Source of the DNA: JAKSCF01 sp028279945
GTDB lineage: Bacteria > Bacillota > Clostridia > Peptostreptococcales > JAAYPU01
Direction: 5' to 3'
Assembly: GCA_028279945.1 (NCBI GenBank)
Contig: JANQMT010000139.1
Coordinates: 1 to 33,447, forward strand
Length of the DNA: 33,447 nucleotides
The notes beneath the pieces were generated by a model. That model was not told the origin of the DNA, made no database searches, and saw nothing but the letters and a program-made list of their open reading frames with translations. Each line of letters starts with the position of its first letter. The first letter of the stretch is position 1. Below, piece by piece: positions 23,488 to 31,667 of this stretch. The position numbers and the translations under genes are program-made.

Positions 23488-24420
23488 ATGATTAAAAAAC
23501 CGATTATTATGGATTGTGATCCGGGACACGATGATGCCATTGCACTGCTGATGGCTTTTGCCAGTGAAGAATTGGATGTAAAGCTGGTTACGACAGTAGC
23601 AGGCAACCAAACGGTGGATAAAACTGCCAATAATGCATTAAGAGTATTAAGCTTTGCGGGAATAGAAGTGGAAGTAGCCGCAGGTGCCGTAAAACCGCTT
23701 TCCCGAGATTTGATTGTTGCTCCGGAGGTTCACGGAGATAGTGGATTGGATGGGCCTATACTGCCGCCTCCAAGCTTGAAAAAGAGTGAACGCAATGCTA
23801 TTGATGCTATGGTGGATGTTATAGAGAAAAGTGATGGACCTGTAACCCTTATTCCAACAGGTCCGCTAACCAATATAGCCACTTTACTTTTGTCACATCC
23901 CGAAGTCAAAAGCAACATAGAACAAATCTCATTAATGGGAGGTTCTTGTATTGGTGGTAATTGGACGCCTGCGGCAGAATTTAATATTTTGGTAGATCCG
24001 GAGGCAGCCAGTATTGTATATAACTCAGGTATTCCCATTACCATGTGCGGGCTGGATGTGACACATAAAGCACTGGTTTATCCGGAAGATATTGAGAGAA
24101 TCAGAAATATTGGCGGCAAGGTATCAGAAATGGTTGCGGAGTTACTGGATTACTTTGCACTTTTTCACAAGCAGTTTGGCTTTGAAGGAAGCCCGTTACA
24201 CGATCCTTGCGCAGTAGCCTACTTGATTAATCCGGATTTATTTGAAACCATGAAATGCCATGTAGATATCGAAACAAAAGGTGAATTTACTACCGGTGCA
24301 ACGGTTGCGGATATGCATCATGTATTGAAAAAGGAAAAGAATGTAGAGGTTGTATTGGATATTGACAGAGAAGCGTTTATTGATTTATTAATAAAATCCC
24401 TAAAGCATTATGACCAATGA
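23488..24420 (+). CDS. Nucleoside hydrolase (inosine/uridine-preferring family), first paralogue
   Basis: A 310-residue ribonucleoside hydrolase that splits the N-glycosidic bond to free base and ribose. The calcium-binding cluster DCDPGHDD is at 9-16. H82 lies in the VHGDSGL region. MGGSCIGGNWTPAAEFN is at about 150-166, and HDP (238-240) carries the catalytic histidine/aspartate. All these match active members of the family. ATG 23488 is one base after the permease stop (23484-23486), with AGGGGG as SD, so it is tightly coupled to import. The next gene encodes a clear paralogue of the same length. Base preference cannot be read from sequence. Confidence 0.92.
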   Translation: MIKKPIIMDCDPGHDDAIALLMAFASEELDVKLVTTVAGNQTVDKTANNALRVLSFAGIEVEVAAGAVKPLSRDLIVAPEVHGDSGLDGPILPPPSLKKSERNAIDAMVDVIEKSDGPVTLIPTGPLTNIATLLLSHPEVKSNIEQISLMGGSCIGGNWTPAAEFNILVDPEAASIVYNSGIPITMCGLDVTHKALVYPEDIERIRNIGGKVSEMVAELLDYFALFHKQFGFEGSPLHDPCAVAYLINPDLFETMKCHVDIETKGEFTTGATVADMHHVLKKEKNVEVVLDIDREAFIDLLIKSLKHYDQ

Positions 24421-24457
24421 TTTTCATTAAAAATAAACTGTAAAGGTGGAGATATTC

Positions 24458-25390
24458 ATGTTTAAGAAACCAATTATTATTGATTGTGATCCTGGGTTGG
24501 ATGATGCCATAGCCCTTTTTATGATGTTTAATAATCAAGACTTTGATATAAAAGCAATTACACCGGTAGCCGGAAATGTATCGGTAGATAAAACAACCTT
24601 AAATGCGCTGAAGCTTGTTGAATTGGCAGGGGCAAATGTACCGGTAGCAAAAGGAGCGTCAAAACCTTTATACAAAGACTTGGTAACAGCCGAACATGTA
24701 CATGGAACAACGGGTCTAAGAGATATTGTACTGCCGGAGCCAAAGCAGGCCGCGGATAAGCTAAGTGCGTATGAAATGATTTATCAAGAGGCGAGCAAAT
24801 ATAATAGGGAACTACAAATTATTGCAACAGGACCTTTGACCAATATTGCAACGGCCATTTTAAAATATCCGGATGTTAAAGAAAAAGTTAAGCGTATTAT
24901 TTTAATGGGTGGATCTTGTGGTTGTGGTAATGATACACCTGCTGCTGAATTCAACATTTATGCAGACTCAGATGCTGCTAAAATTGTATTTGAGTCCGGT
25001 ATTCCTATTACCATGGTAGGGTTGGATGTCACACACAAAGCATTGGTTTATCCTGACGAAATTAAAGAGATTGGTGGCTATAACAGTAAAATAGCAAAAA
25101 CTGCTTCAAAAATATTATTAGGATATTTAGACTTCTGCAAAATGTATGGCTTTGAAGGTGCGGTTATGCATGATCCCCTTGCAATGGCTTATGCCATAGA
25201 TTCTGAGGTGATGGTATGTAAGTCATATCATGTTGATATAGAGACTAAGGGTACATTTACAAATGGAAAAACAGTGGTAGATGTTAATCATGTAACCGGA
25301 AAGGCTCCAAATGCAGATGTCGGTGTAGAAATAGATAGAGAAAGGTTTATGTCCATTCTTAAAAAGGCAATGATGTCATATGATGGTTGA
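24458..25390 (+). CDS. Nucleoside hydrolase (inosine/uridine-preferring family), second paralogue
   Basis: Also 310 residues and alignable end to end with the upstream hydrolase without large gaps. Shared blocks include KKPIIIDCDPGLDDAIAL, ATGPLTNIAT, ILMGGSCGCGN-TPAAEFNI, GIPITMVGLDVTHKALVYP, MHDPLAMAY and YHVDIETKG. The metal and catalytic residues are all present. The pair looks like an old tandem duplication, and the spread of differences suggests separate base preferences. ATG 24458 follows AAAGGTGGAG; the GTG at 24446 would lie within that SD. The stop codon overlaps the first base of the 11-bp repeat array at 25390-25455. Confidence 0.9.
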   Translation: MFKKPIIIDCDPGLDDAIALFMMFNNQDFDIKAITPVAGNVSVDKTTLNALKLVELAGANVPVAKGASKPLYKDLVTAEHVHGTTGLRDIVLPEPKQAADKLSAYEMIYQEASKYNRELQIIATGPLTNIATAILKYPDVKEKVKRIILMGGSCGCGNDTPAAEFNIYADSDAAKIVFESGIPITMVGLDVTHKALVYPDEIKEIGGYNSKIAKTASKILLGYLDFCKMYGFEGAVMHDPLAMAYAIDSEVMVCKSYHVDIETKGTFTNGKTVVDVNHVTGKAPNADVGVEIDRERFMSILKKAMMSYDG

Positions 25391-25455
25391 AACGATAGTT
25401 AAACGGTAGTGGAACAATAGCTAAACCATAGTGAAACAATAGTTGAACAATTGTT
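25390..25455 (+). repeat. Six 11-bp direct repeats in exact phase
   Basis: Units start at 25390, 25401, 25412, 25423, 25434 and 25445 with consensus RAACRATAGTK. The last unit (GAACAATTGTT) contains the perfect palindrome AACAATTGTT. There is no length drift over 66 bases. The array fills the gap between the second hydrolase and the next start codon region. Confidence 0.85.
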
Positions 25456-25482
25456 CGACAAAAATATTAAAGGGGGCATAGT

Positions 25483-26877
25483 ATGAAGGCATGGGAAATG
25501 GAAAAAGAACTGATGGAAGGCTCTATACCTAAAATATTAACAGAAGAAGAGCAAACATGGGATCAGATAGAAGCCTTAGAGTTAGAGGAAGACAGAAAAA
25601 TTAAGCTGTTATGGTATAGTGAAGTACCTGGGTCCGGTGCTAGGGAGAGACTGATCATTGGTGCTATTCAAGATGTAGGGAATAGAGGCAGGAAGGTTTC
25701 GGAAGCTGAAAAGCTCATCCAAACGGGTCTTGACGCATATAATCGGAATGATATGATTGAATTAAACCAAATTACATGTAGAATACTTAATGCATTGAAC
25801 CAAGCTGAAAAAGATCCAAACGCAGCTTATTGGCATTACAAAGAATATGATTCATGGGACATGTATTTAGAGAATGTTAATTTTATAGACAGTGTTGATT
25901 ATGATGTCTTTTCTAAAGATTACGAAGAAAAAATATATTGGGGCTGGATGGCACAGATATGTGGTGGAGCCCTTGGAACTGCTATCGAGGGCTATACAAC
26001 AAAAAATTTAAGAGATACTTTTTCAGAAATCAGAAGCTATGTTCGTCAACCAAACACCTTTAATGATGACTTAACATTTGAACTTGCGTTTTTGAAGGCT
26101 TTTGAAAAAGAAGGATATAACGTCTTATCCAAACATATTGCAGAAAAATGGGTGGGTTATATACCCTTTGGCTGGTCGGCAGAGGATATTGCTTTAAAAA
26201 ATATCAGGCAAGGCATTTATCCACCTGAAAGCGGCTATTTGAATAATCCTTTTTATGAATGGATAGGGGCCCAAATGAGAGGTGCCGTATGCGGTATGGC
26301 AGCACCCGGGAATCCTAAAAAAGCAGCCAAACTTGCATGGGAAGACGGCATCGTATCTCATTATAATAATGGTGTTATTGGAGAGATTTTCAATGCAGTT
26401 TTAGTCTCTCTGTCTTTTGTAAAGAATAATATACGAGAGGTGCTGAAAGAATCCATACAGATGATACCTCAAGACAGTGAGTATTACTCTGTAGTAGCCT
26501 ATGCCCTTGATATGTGTATCCAACATAATAGCTGGGAAGAGGCGTGGGTACTATGCGAGAAAAAGTATGAAAAATATAATTGGATACATGCTTATCCAAA
26601 TGCAGCAGCAGAAGTGATTGCGCTTTGGTACGGCAATGGTGATTTTGATGAAACCATGCATATTATTGCAATGGAAGGTCAAGACGTGGACTGTAATGCG
26701 GCTCAAATCGCAACTGCGTTAGGTATCATGTATGGACCCGATGAGATAACAGATAAATGGACGAAGCCTATAGGGGATAATTTAAATACTTATGTTAGAA
26801 GCTTAAAAGAAATGAAAATCAGTCAACTTGCCCAATGGACTGCTGAGATTGTGAGGAAAGCTTATGAGGGTGTGTAA
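25483..26877 (+). CDS. ADP-ribosylglycohydrolase (ARH/DraG) family protein
   Basis: A 464-residue soluble protein. An N-terminal helical extension of about 150 residues has no domain I recognise. The ARH core follows: GGALGTAIEG (161-170) matches the family's glycine-rich opening, NDDLT (194-198) is the first metal cluster, EDGIVSHYNNGVIGEIFNAV lies mid-domain, and DVDCN (401-405) replaces the usual DTDT second cluster. ARH enzymes cleave N- or O-glycosidic bonds of ADP-ribose conjugates. In this operon an action on a nucleoside-like or ADP-ribose compound feeding ribose salvage is plausible, but that is inference. SD AGGGGG precedes ATG 25483. Four bases separate it from the LacI gene. Confidence 0.8.
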   Translation: MKAWEMEKELMEGSIPKILTEEEQTWDQIEALELEEDRKIKLLWYSEVPGSGARERLIIGAIQDVGNRGRKVSEAEKLIQTGLDAYNRNDMIELNQITCRILNALNQAEKDPNAAYWHYKEYDSWDMYLENVNFIDSVDYDVFSKDYEEKIYWGWMAQICGGALGTAIEGYTTKNLRDTFSEIRSYVRQPNTFNDDLTFELAFLKAFEKEGYNVLSKHIAEKWVGYIPFGWSAEDIALKNIRQGIYPPESGYLNNPFYEWIGAQMRGAVCGMAAPGNPKKAAKLAWEDGIVSHYNNGVIGEIFNAVLVSLSFVKNNIREVLKESIQMIPQDSEYYSVVAYALDMCIQHNSWEEAWVLCEKKYEKYNWIHAYPNAAAEVIALWYGNGDFDETMHIIAMEGQDVDCNAAQIATALGIMYGPDEITDKWTKPIGDNLNTYVRSLKEMKISQLAQWTAEIVRKAYEGV

Positions 26878-26880
26878 ATA

Positions 26881-27924
26881 ATGAATGTGACAATAAAAGA
26901 CATTGCTAAGAAAGCAAATGTCTCCATAGCGACTGTATCCAGAGTCATTAATAATAAGAGCGAAGGGGTTGGTCCGGAGACCAGAGAAAGGATACTCAAT
27001 ATCATTAAAGAGTCCAATTATCATCCAAGCAGAATTGCTCAAGGGATGGTAACAAAGAAAACAAACATCTTGGGACTTATTTTACCTGACATTTCAAATC
27101 CTTTTTTTCCTGATTTGGTCAGAGGTGTAGAAGATACAGCAAGTCATTATGGATACAATCTTGTCTTGTGTAACTCGGACAAAAATAGTGACAAAGAAGA
27201 AGCCTATATAAGGGTACTCAAAGAAAATAATGCTGCTGGAATTATATACACCAGTGTAGTTAAAAGAAAAGAAAAAAATATTAAGCTGCTTCTCAAAAAC
27301 AAAATTCCGTTTGTGATTATGGATAGAAGCATCAATATATCTAATGTTCCAAAGGTTTATACCAACAATATTTTTGGAATGCATGAGATGGTAGAATACT
27401 TAATCAATAATGGACATCGATGTATTGCTTATATTTCCGGACCCAAATACAATTCATCATCAGAGCAAAGGCTGAAAGGGTTTAAAAAGGCTCTTAACCA
27501 TGCAGACATTACCATTGACCTTGAGTTGATAAAAGATGGAGATTATAGCATTAATAGTGGTAAGGCATGTATGACGGAAATTTTAAAGACAGGAAAATGT
27601 TTTACTGCTGTTGCATGTGCCAATGATTTGATGGCTTTAGGGGCGTTAGAAGTACTTAAAGACAAAGGAATTAAAGTCCCTCAAGAGATATCCATAACCG
27701 GATATGATGATATCGTAATGACTACCTTTACAACACCTAAGCTAACTACTGTCGTTCAACCCAAATATGAAATAGGATGTGAAGCTGCTGAGCTATTAAT
27801 TAAACTGGTGAATGGTGAAGAAATCCAGCAGAAAGAGGTTATACTTCAGCCAAAACTCGCAATCAGAGAATCTGTGGCAAAAAGGAGTGATATCGTTGAA
27901 GATTGTAGTCATCGGAAGTATTAA
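26881..27924 (+). CDS. LacI-family transcriptional repressor of the salvage operon
   Basis: A 347-residue regulator. The N-terminal helix-turn-helix TIKDIAKKANVSIATVSRVINN and hinge helix PSRIAQGMVTKKT are classic LacI. The rest is a periplasmic-binding-protein-like sensor (ILGLILPDISNPFFPDLVRGVEDTA, MDRSI, YISGP, CANDLMALGALEVL, SITGYDDI), similar to ribose regulators such as RbsR. The likely target is the palindrome at 18649-18679, and the likely inducer is ribose, a ribose phosphate or a nucleoside. ATG 26881 is three bases after the previous stop, with a weak SD inside the previous gene (GAGGGTG). The last 29 bases overlap rbsK. Confidence 0.93.
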   Translation: MNVTIKDIAKKANVSIATVSRVINNKSEGVGPETRERILNIIKESNYHPSRIAQGMVTKKTNILGLILPDISNPFFPDLVRGVEDTASHYGYNLVLCNSDKNSDKEEAYIRVLKENNAAGIIYTSVVKRKEKNIKLLLKNKIPFVIMDRSINISNVPKVYTNNIFGMHEMVEYLINNGHRCIAYISGPKYNSSSEQRLKGFKKALNHADITIDLELIKDGDYSINSGKACMTEILKTGKCFTAVACANDLMALGALEVLKDKGIKVPQEISITGYDDIVMTTFTTPKLTTVVQPKYEIGCEAAELLIKLVNGEEIQQKEVILQPKLAIRESVAKRSDIVEDCSHRKY

Positions 27925-28789
27925 CATGGATTATTCAGCAAAAGTTAATAAGCTTCCACAAAAAGGTGAAACCATTCGTGCCAATGAGTTTTATACGACA
28001 GCAGGTGGCAAAGGAGCCAACCAAGCTGTTGCTGCTAAACGATTGGGAGCGGATGTTTATATGATAGGGGCGGTAGGGGATGACTCTGCTGGGAAAGAGC
28101 TCTGCAGAAGACTTGAGGCAGAGGGTGTAAAGGCTCACGGTATTAAAACCGTTGATACACCCTCAGGAAATGCCATGATAACGGTAGATGTTACCGGAAA
28201 CAATACCATTGTTGTTTTTGCAGGTGCTAACAGTGAAATGAATGAAGATTGGCTTATGGAAAACAAAAACATTATTGAAGAGGCAGACTATGTGATCATA
28301 CAACTGGAAATACCAATGGAAACCGTTAAGGCTGCCATCCGGTTTTCTAAAAGTTTGGATAGAAAAGTGATACTCAACCCTGCACCTGCTGCAGAAATGC
28401 CGGAGGAAATTTATAAAGGATTGGATCTTATGACACCCAACGAAACAGAACTGGCTGAGATTACAAGAACAACCGATATTAAAGAAGGTGCAAAACAGCT
28501 GCTTAAAAAAGGTGTTAAAAGCATTGTCGTTACTTTAGGTGAAAAGGGAAGCTTATATATGGACGATACTAAAGAAGTATATACAAATCCATATCAAGTC
28601 GATGCCATTGACAGTACCGCAGCAGGAGACTCTTTTAATGCAGCTTTGGCTGTTGGACTTAGTGAAGATATGTCTCTTGAAGACGCCCTAAAGTTTGCCA
28701 ATGCAGCAGGTGCTCTAACCACTACAAAACTTGGTGCGCAAGCGTCACTGCCTTATCGAGATGAAGTCAATACATTTATAAAATCATAA
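27896..28789 (+). CDS. rbsK: Ribokinase
   Basis: Ribokinase phosphorylates ribose at O5 with ATP. It completes the path from imported nucleoside to ribose 5-phosphate. The protein is 297 residues, in the PfkB fold. SINMDY and AGGKGANQAVAAKRLGA are the N-terminal signature, NPAPA and TPNETE follow, and DSTAAGDSFNAALAVGL carries the anion hole and catalytic aspartate. The start is TTG 27896, eight bases after AAAGGAG (27881-27887), giving KIVVIGSINMD, the family N-terminus. The longer frame from 27812 is out-of-frame lacI sequence. It lies inside the end of the LacI gene, so the two are translationally coupled. The operon ends at 28811-28855. Confidence 0.93.
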   Translation: MKIVVIGSINMDYSAKVNKLPQKGETIRANEFYTTAGGKGANQAVAAKRLGADVYMIGAVGDDSAGKELCRRLEAEGVKAHGIKTVDTPSGNAMITVDVTGNNTIVVFAGANSEMNEDWLMENKNIIEEADYVIIQLEIPMETVKAAIRFSKSLDRKVILNPAPAAEMPEEIYKGLDLMTPNETELAEITRTTDIKEGAKQLLKKGVKSIVVTLGEKGSLYMDDTKEVYTNPYQVDAIDSTAAGDSFNAALAVGLSEDMSLEDALKFANAAGALTTTKLGAQASLPYRDEVNTFIKS

Positions 28790-28810
28790 TGGCCATATTG
28801 TGGATATAAT

Positions 28811-28855
28811 AAAAGCCTTCTCAGCAATCCCTATAAAATACTGAGGAGGTTTTTC
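28811..28855 (+). terminator. Terminator of the nucleoside-salvage operon
   Basis: AAGCCTTCTCAG (28813-28824) pairs with CTGAGGAGGTTT (28841-28852, with G-T wobbles) around a 16-base loop, followed by T residues. Confidence 0.8.
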
Positions 28856-28878
28856 CTATTTTATTTATTCGGCATTAG

Positions 28879-28887
28879 TGATATGAT
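28879..28887 (+). promoter_or_regulatory. Extended -10 promoter of ispF
   Basis: TG-A-TATGAT at 28879-28887 with no good -35 box. Predicted start is near 28894, just ahead of a stem-loop. Confidence 0.5.
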
Positions 28888-28897
28888 GGAGTAAAAT

Positions 28898-28947
28898 GAG
28901 CGAATAGATACCAAACATCTCTTTTAGCTAATAATATCTATTCGTTC
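28898..28947 (+). promoter_or_regulatory. 5' stem-loop of the ispF transcript
   Basis: GAGCGAATAGATA (28898-28910) pairs with TATCTATTCGTTC (28935-28947), 13 pairs with one G-T wobble, around a 24-base loop. It leaves the SD at 28955-28961 free, so a stabilising 5' hairpin is more likely than a translation switch. Confidence 0.55.
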
Positions 28948-28969
28948 AACAATGAAAGGAGAATTAAAA

Positions 28970-29443
28970 ATGAGAATAGGCATAGGATATGATGTGCACC
29001 GATTAGTAGAGGGAAGAAAACTCATTTTGGGAGGTGTTCAAATAGACCATCCAACAGGTCTCCTGGGACACTCGGATGCAGATGTTTTAATTCATGCCAT
29101 TATGGATGCATTATTGGGTGCATGTGCTTTAGGAGATATTGGCAAGCATTTTCCGGATACAGATAACCGGTATAAAGATATCTCCAGCTTACTCCTTTTA
29201 AAGAAAGTAAATCAATTGATTCAAGATAATGGCTATACCATTAATAATATTGATTCAGTCATCATGGCCCAAAAGCCAAAGCTGGCACCTCACATAGATC
29301 AAATGCAAAAAAATATTGCATCAGCTCTCCAAACCCATCAAAAAAATATCGGTATCAAGGCGACAACTACTGAAGGATTAGGCTTTGTAGGAAGGGAAGA
29401 AGGCATGGCTGCACAAGCTGTAGTGACTGTAATAAGTACTTAA
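28970..29443 (+). CDS. ispF: 2-C-methyl-D-erythritol 2,4-cyclodiphosphate synthase
   Basis: IspF forms the cyclic diphosphate in the non-mevalonate (MEP) isoprenoid pathway. The protein is 157 residues, normal length. Metal ligands are visible as D8, H10 (GYDVH) and H42 (LIHAIMDAL). HSDADV lies at 34-39. KATTTEGLGFVGREEGMAAQAVV at the C-terminus is the conserved trimer and CDP-binding segment. ATG 28970 follows AAAGGAG (28955-28961) with nine bases between; the ATG at 28952 would lie over that SD. ispD, which acts two steps earlier, lies 2.2 kb downstream, separated by proS rather than adjacent or fused as in many genomes. Confidence 0.97.
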   Translation: MRIGIGYDVHRLVEGRKLILGGVQIDHPTGLLGHSDADVLIHAIMDALLGACALGDIGKHFPDTDNRYKDISSLLLLKKVNQLIQDNGYTINNIDSVIMAQKPKLAPHIDQMQKNIASALQTHQKNIGIKATTTEGLGFVGREEGMAAQAVVTVIST

Positions 29444-29453
29444 TATATCCTTG

Positions 29454-29482
29454 ACAAATCAAGACACGTTCATTAATATATA
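29454..29482 (+). promoter_or_regulatory. Sigma-A promoter of the proS T-box transcript
   Basis: TTGACA (29454-29459), 17 bases, TAATAT (29477-29482). It lies about ten bases after the ispF stop. Confidence 0.65.
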
Positions 29483-29495
29483 TGTGTATATAAAA

Positions 29496-29714
29496 TAAGA
29501 ACGATTATGGGAACAGTAAAAAAGGACTAGCCTTTAGAGAGTAGAATCCGTGAGCTGAAAGATTCTACAGGCAAAAGCTTTTCGAACCTGCCCTAAACAA
29601 AAGTTCTTCGGAAGCAAACCGTTATCTTTGCAACGAGAGAATTCTTTAAAATAGAATTAATTAGAGTGGTACCGCGGAACATCCTTCGTCTCTATAGATG
29701 GAAGATGTTTTTTT
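29496..29714 (+). promoter_or_regulatory. T-box riboswitch, proline-specific
   Basis: The leader has a long stem I region with the AGAGAG start and GTGAGCTGAAAG distal elements. The specifier triplet CCT (Pro) is at 29587-29589 in the context GAACCTGC. The diagnostic T-box AGAGTGGTACCGCGG is at 29663-29677. The terminator is AACATCCTTC (29679-29688) against GAAGATGTT (29701-29709) with T residues to 29714. Uncharged tRNA-Pro would pair with CCT and the TGG bulge and favour read-through into proS. The specifier agrees with the downstream gene. Confidence 0.95.
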
Positions 29715-29775
29715 GTTTGGCTATATATCTACGGAAAGCAACGCCAAAATAAATAAAAAGGAGCGAATTAACTTT

Positions 29776-31488
29776 ATGAAGATGTCTAAAATGCATTTTA
29801 ACACATTGAGAGAAGACCCTAACGAAGCCGAAATACCAAGTCACAAATTATTACTTAGAGCAGGCATGATAAGGAAGCTTGTATCCGGCGTGTATGGTTT
29901 TATGCCCATGGGATACAAAGTATTAAAAAAGATAGAGCAAGTAGTAAGAGAAGAAATGGACGCCAAGGGTGCTCAAGAAATATTTATGTCAGCGATTCAA
30001 CCTGCAGAATTATGGCAGGAATCAGGAAGATGGTATGATTTTGGCCCGGAAATGTTTCGCTTAAAAGATCGGCATGATCGTGAATTCTGCCTTGGACCTA
30101 CACATGAAGAAATTTTTACCGATATTATTAGAGATGAAGTGAATTCCCATAGACAACTGCCATTAAATCTTTATCAGATACAAACCAAGTATAGAGATGA
30201 GAAAAGACCTAGATTTGGCTTGATGAGAAGTCGAGAATTCATCATGAAAGATGCGTATTCCTTTGACAAAGATTGGGAAGGGCTAGATAAAAGCTATGAT
30301 GAAATGTACGATGCTTATGATCGTGTATTCACAAGATGCAAATTGAATTTTAGACCTGTTGAGGCAGATACAGGTGCAATGGGAGGAAGCGGTTCTCATG
30401 AGTTTACCGCATTATCTGAAGTAGGAGAAGGTGTTATTGCATACTGCCATCAATGCGATTTTGCTGCAACGTCAGAAAGAGCTGAATGTAAAGATGAGCA
30501 ACCATCAGCAGCTGAAGAGATGCAGGAACTTAAAGAAGTCCCAACACCTGCTAAAAAAACCATAGAGGAGGTAGCAGCATTTTTAGATATTCCTGCCCAT
30601 AAAACCATTAAAACACTGCTTTTTAAAGCAGGAGATGAGATTGTAGCTGCGGTTCTAAGAGGTGACAGAGAATTAAATGAAACCAAGCTTGTTAATGCGT
30701 TAGCTATCCCAGAGCATTTATTGGAATTTGCCGGTGATGAAGAAGTGCAAGCAGTAACAAAAGCTGCCACCGGATTTGCAGGTCCCATAGGTCTTGAAGG
30801 CGTAAAGCTAATTGTAGACAGCGAATTGGTTCATATGAAAAATTTAACTGCCGGCGCTAATAAGACTGACTATCATATTCAAAATGTAAACTACGATAGA
30901 GACTATAAAAGTGATATTGTAAAAGATATCAAGCTGATAGATGAAGGTTATCCTTGTCCCAAATGTAATGGTTCAATAAAATTAGCCAGAGGCATTGAAG
31001 TAGGTCAGGTTTTCAAATTAGGAACCAAATACAGTAAAGCCATGGGTGCTATATATAGAGATGAAAAAATGCAAGAACAAAATTTGGTAATGGGTTGTTA
31101 TGGTATCGGTGTTACGCGTACAATGGCTGCTATTATTGAGCAGCATCATGATGATAATGGTATTATTTGGCCGGTTGCAGTTGCGCCATATCATGCTGTG
31201 ATTACCATTATAAAAACAAAAGATGTTGAACAAACCCAGGCAGCAGAAAAAATATATCAACAGCTTACCCAATCTGGTGTAGAAGTATTATTGGATGACA
31301 GAGATGAAAGAGCAGGTGTAAAATTTAAGGATGCAGATCTAGTAGGTATTCCAATCAGAATTACGGTAGGAAAAAAAGCATCCGAAGGTATTGTGGAGTT
31401 TAAATTAAGAAGAGAACCTGAAGTAACGGAGCTTTCAATAGAAGAGGCAGCCAATAGGACTATCTCTATTGTACAATCAGAAAAATAA
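29776..31488 (+). CDS. proS: Prolyl-tRNA synthetase (bacterial type, with editing domain)
   Basis: ProS charges tRNA-Pro. The protein is 570 residues. The class II catalytic core is split by an insertion, as in bacterial-type ProRS. GPTHEEIFTDIIRDEV and YQIQTKYRDEKRPRFGLMRSREFIMKDAYSF carry motif 2. Residues about 225-400 are the YbaK-like editing insertion (AAFLDIPAHKTIKTLLFKAGDEIVAAVLRGDRELNETK). Motif 3 is in YGIGVTRTMAAIIEQ, and the C-terminus is the anticodon-binding domain (LDDRDERAGVKFKDADLVGIP). ATG 29776 is chosen; the SD AAGGAG (29757-29762) is 13 bases away, slightly long. The open frame to 29698 runs through the T-box terminator and is rejected. Confidence 0.96.
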   Translation: MKMSKMHFNTLREDPNEAEIPSHKLLLRAGMIRKLVSGVYGFMPMGYKVLKKIEQVVREEMDAKGAQEIFMSAIQPAELWQESGRWYDFGPEMFRLKDRHDREFCLGPTHEEIFTDIIRDEVNSHRQLPLNLYQIQTKYRDEKRPRFGLMRSREFIMKDAYSFDKDWEGLDKSYDEMYDAYDRVFTRCKLNFRPVEADTGAMGGSGSHEFTALSEVGEGVIAYCHQCDFAATSERAECKDEQPSAAEEMQELKEVPTPAKKTIEEVAAFLDIPAHKTIKTLLFKAGDEIVAAVLRGDRELNETKLVNALAIPEHLLEFAGDEEVQAVTKAATGFAGPIGLEGVKLIVDSELVHMKNLTAGANKTDYHIQNVNYDRDYKSDIVKDIKLIDEGYPCPKCNGSIKLARGIEVGQVFKLGTKYSKAMGAIYRDEKMQEQNLVMGCYGIGVTRTMAAIIEQHHDDNGIIWPVAVAPYHAVITIIKTKDVEQTQAAEKIYQQLTQSGVEVLLDDRDERAGVKFKDADLVGIPIRITVGKKASEGIVEFKLRREPEVTELSIEEAANRTISIVQSEK

Positions 31489-31667
31489 AATGCTGTTATA
31501 AAGATTACGGCTAGGGCTTCAAGGTTGGAGAGTTTCTGTATGAGACCTACATCAGAATCAGAGATTCTGTGTTAGGGCTTCAACTGAAAAATTCTATTAA
31601 AATCAAAGATTTTAGAATTTTTGTATGAGACCTGCGACGTAATCAAAGATTACTGCTAGGGCTTCAA
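31489..31667 (+). repeat. Array of hairpin modules between proS and ispD
   Basis: TAGGGCTTCAA occurs at 31512-31522, 31573-31583 and 31657-31667. TGTATGAGACCT occurs at 31537-31548 and 31622-31633. Each upstream/downstream pair encloses a hairpin: CAGAATC-AGA-GATTCTG (31553-31569) and GTAATC-AAA-GATTAC (31639-31653). A third hairpin (AAAATC-AAA-GATTTT with an outer stem, 31587-31622) lies between modules. AGACCT can also pair with AGGGCT, extending each module. The first module is degraded to its right half. No open frame of note. Confidence 0.8.

Noticed and set aside
25390..25455. CRISPR array
   Set aside because: The units are 11 bp with no spacers between them; it is a simple direct-repeat tract.
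27812..27895. Extension of ribokinase by 28 codons
   Set aside because: It overlaps lacI in another frame; TTG 27896 has an SD and gives the conserved ribokinase N-terminus.
29496..29714. T-box for another amino acid
   Set aside because: The triplet in the specifier position is CCT (Pro) and the downstream gene is proS, so both signals agree.
29698..29775. 26-codon upstream extension of proS
   Set aside because: It translates the T-box terminator stem and poly-T; proS starts with MKMSKMHFNTLRED at 29776.
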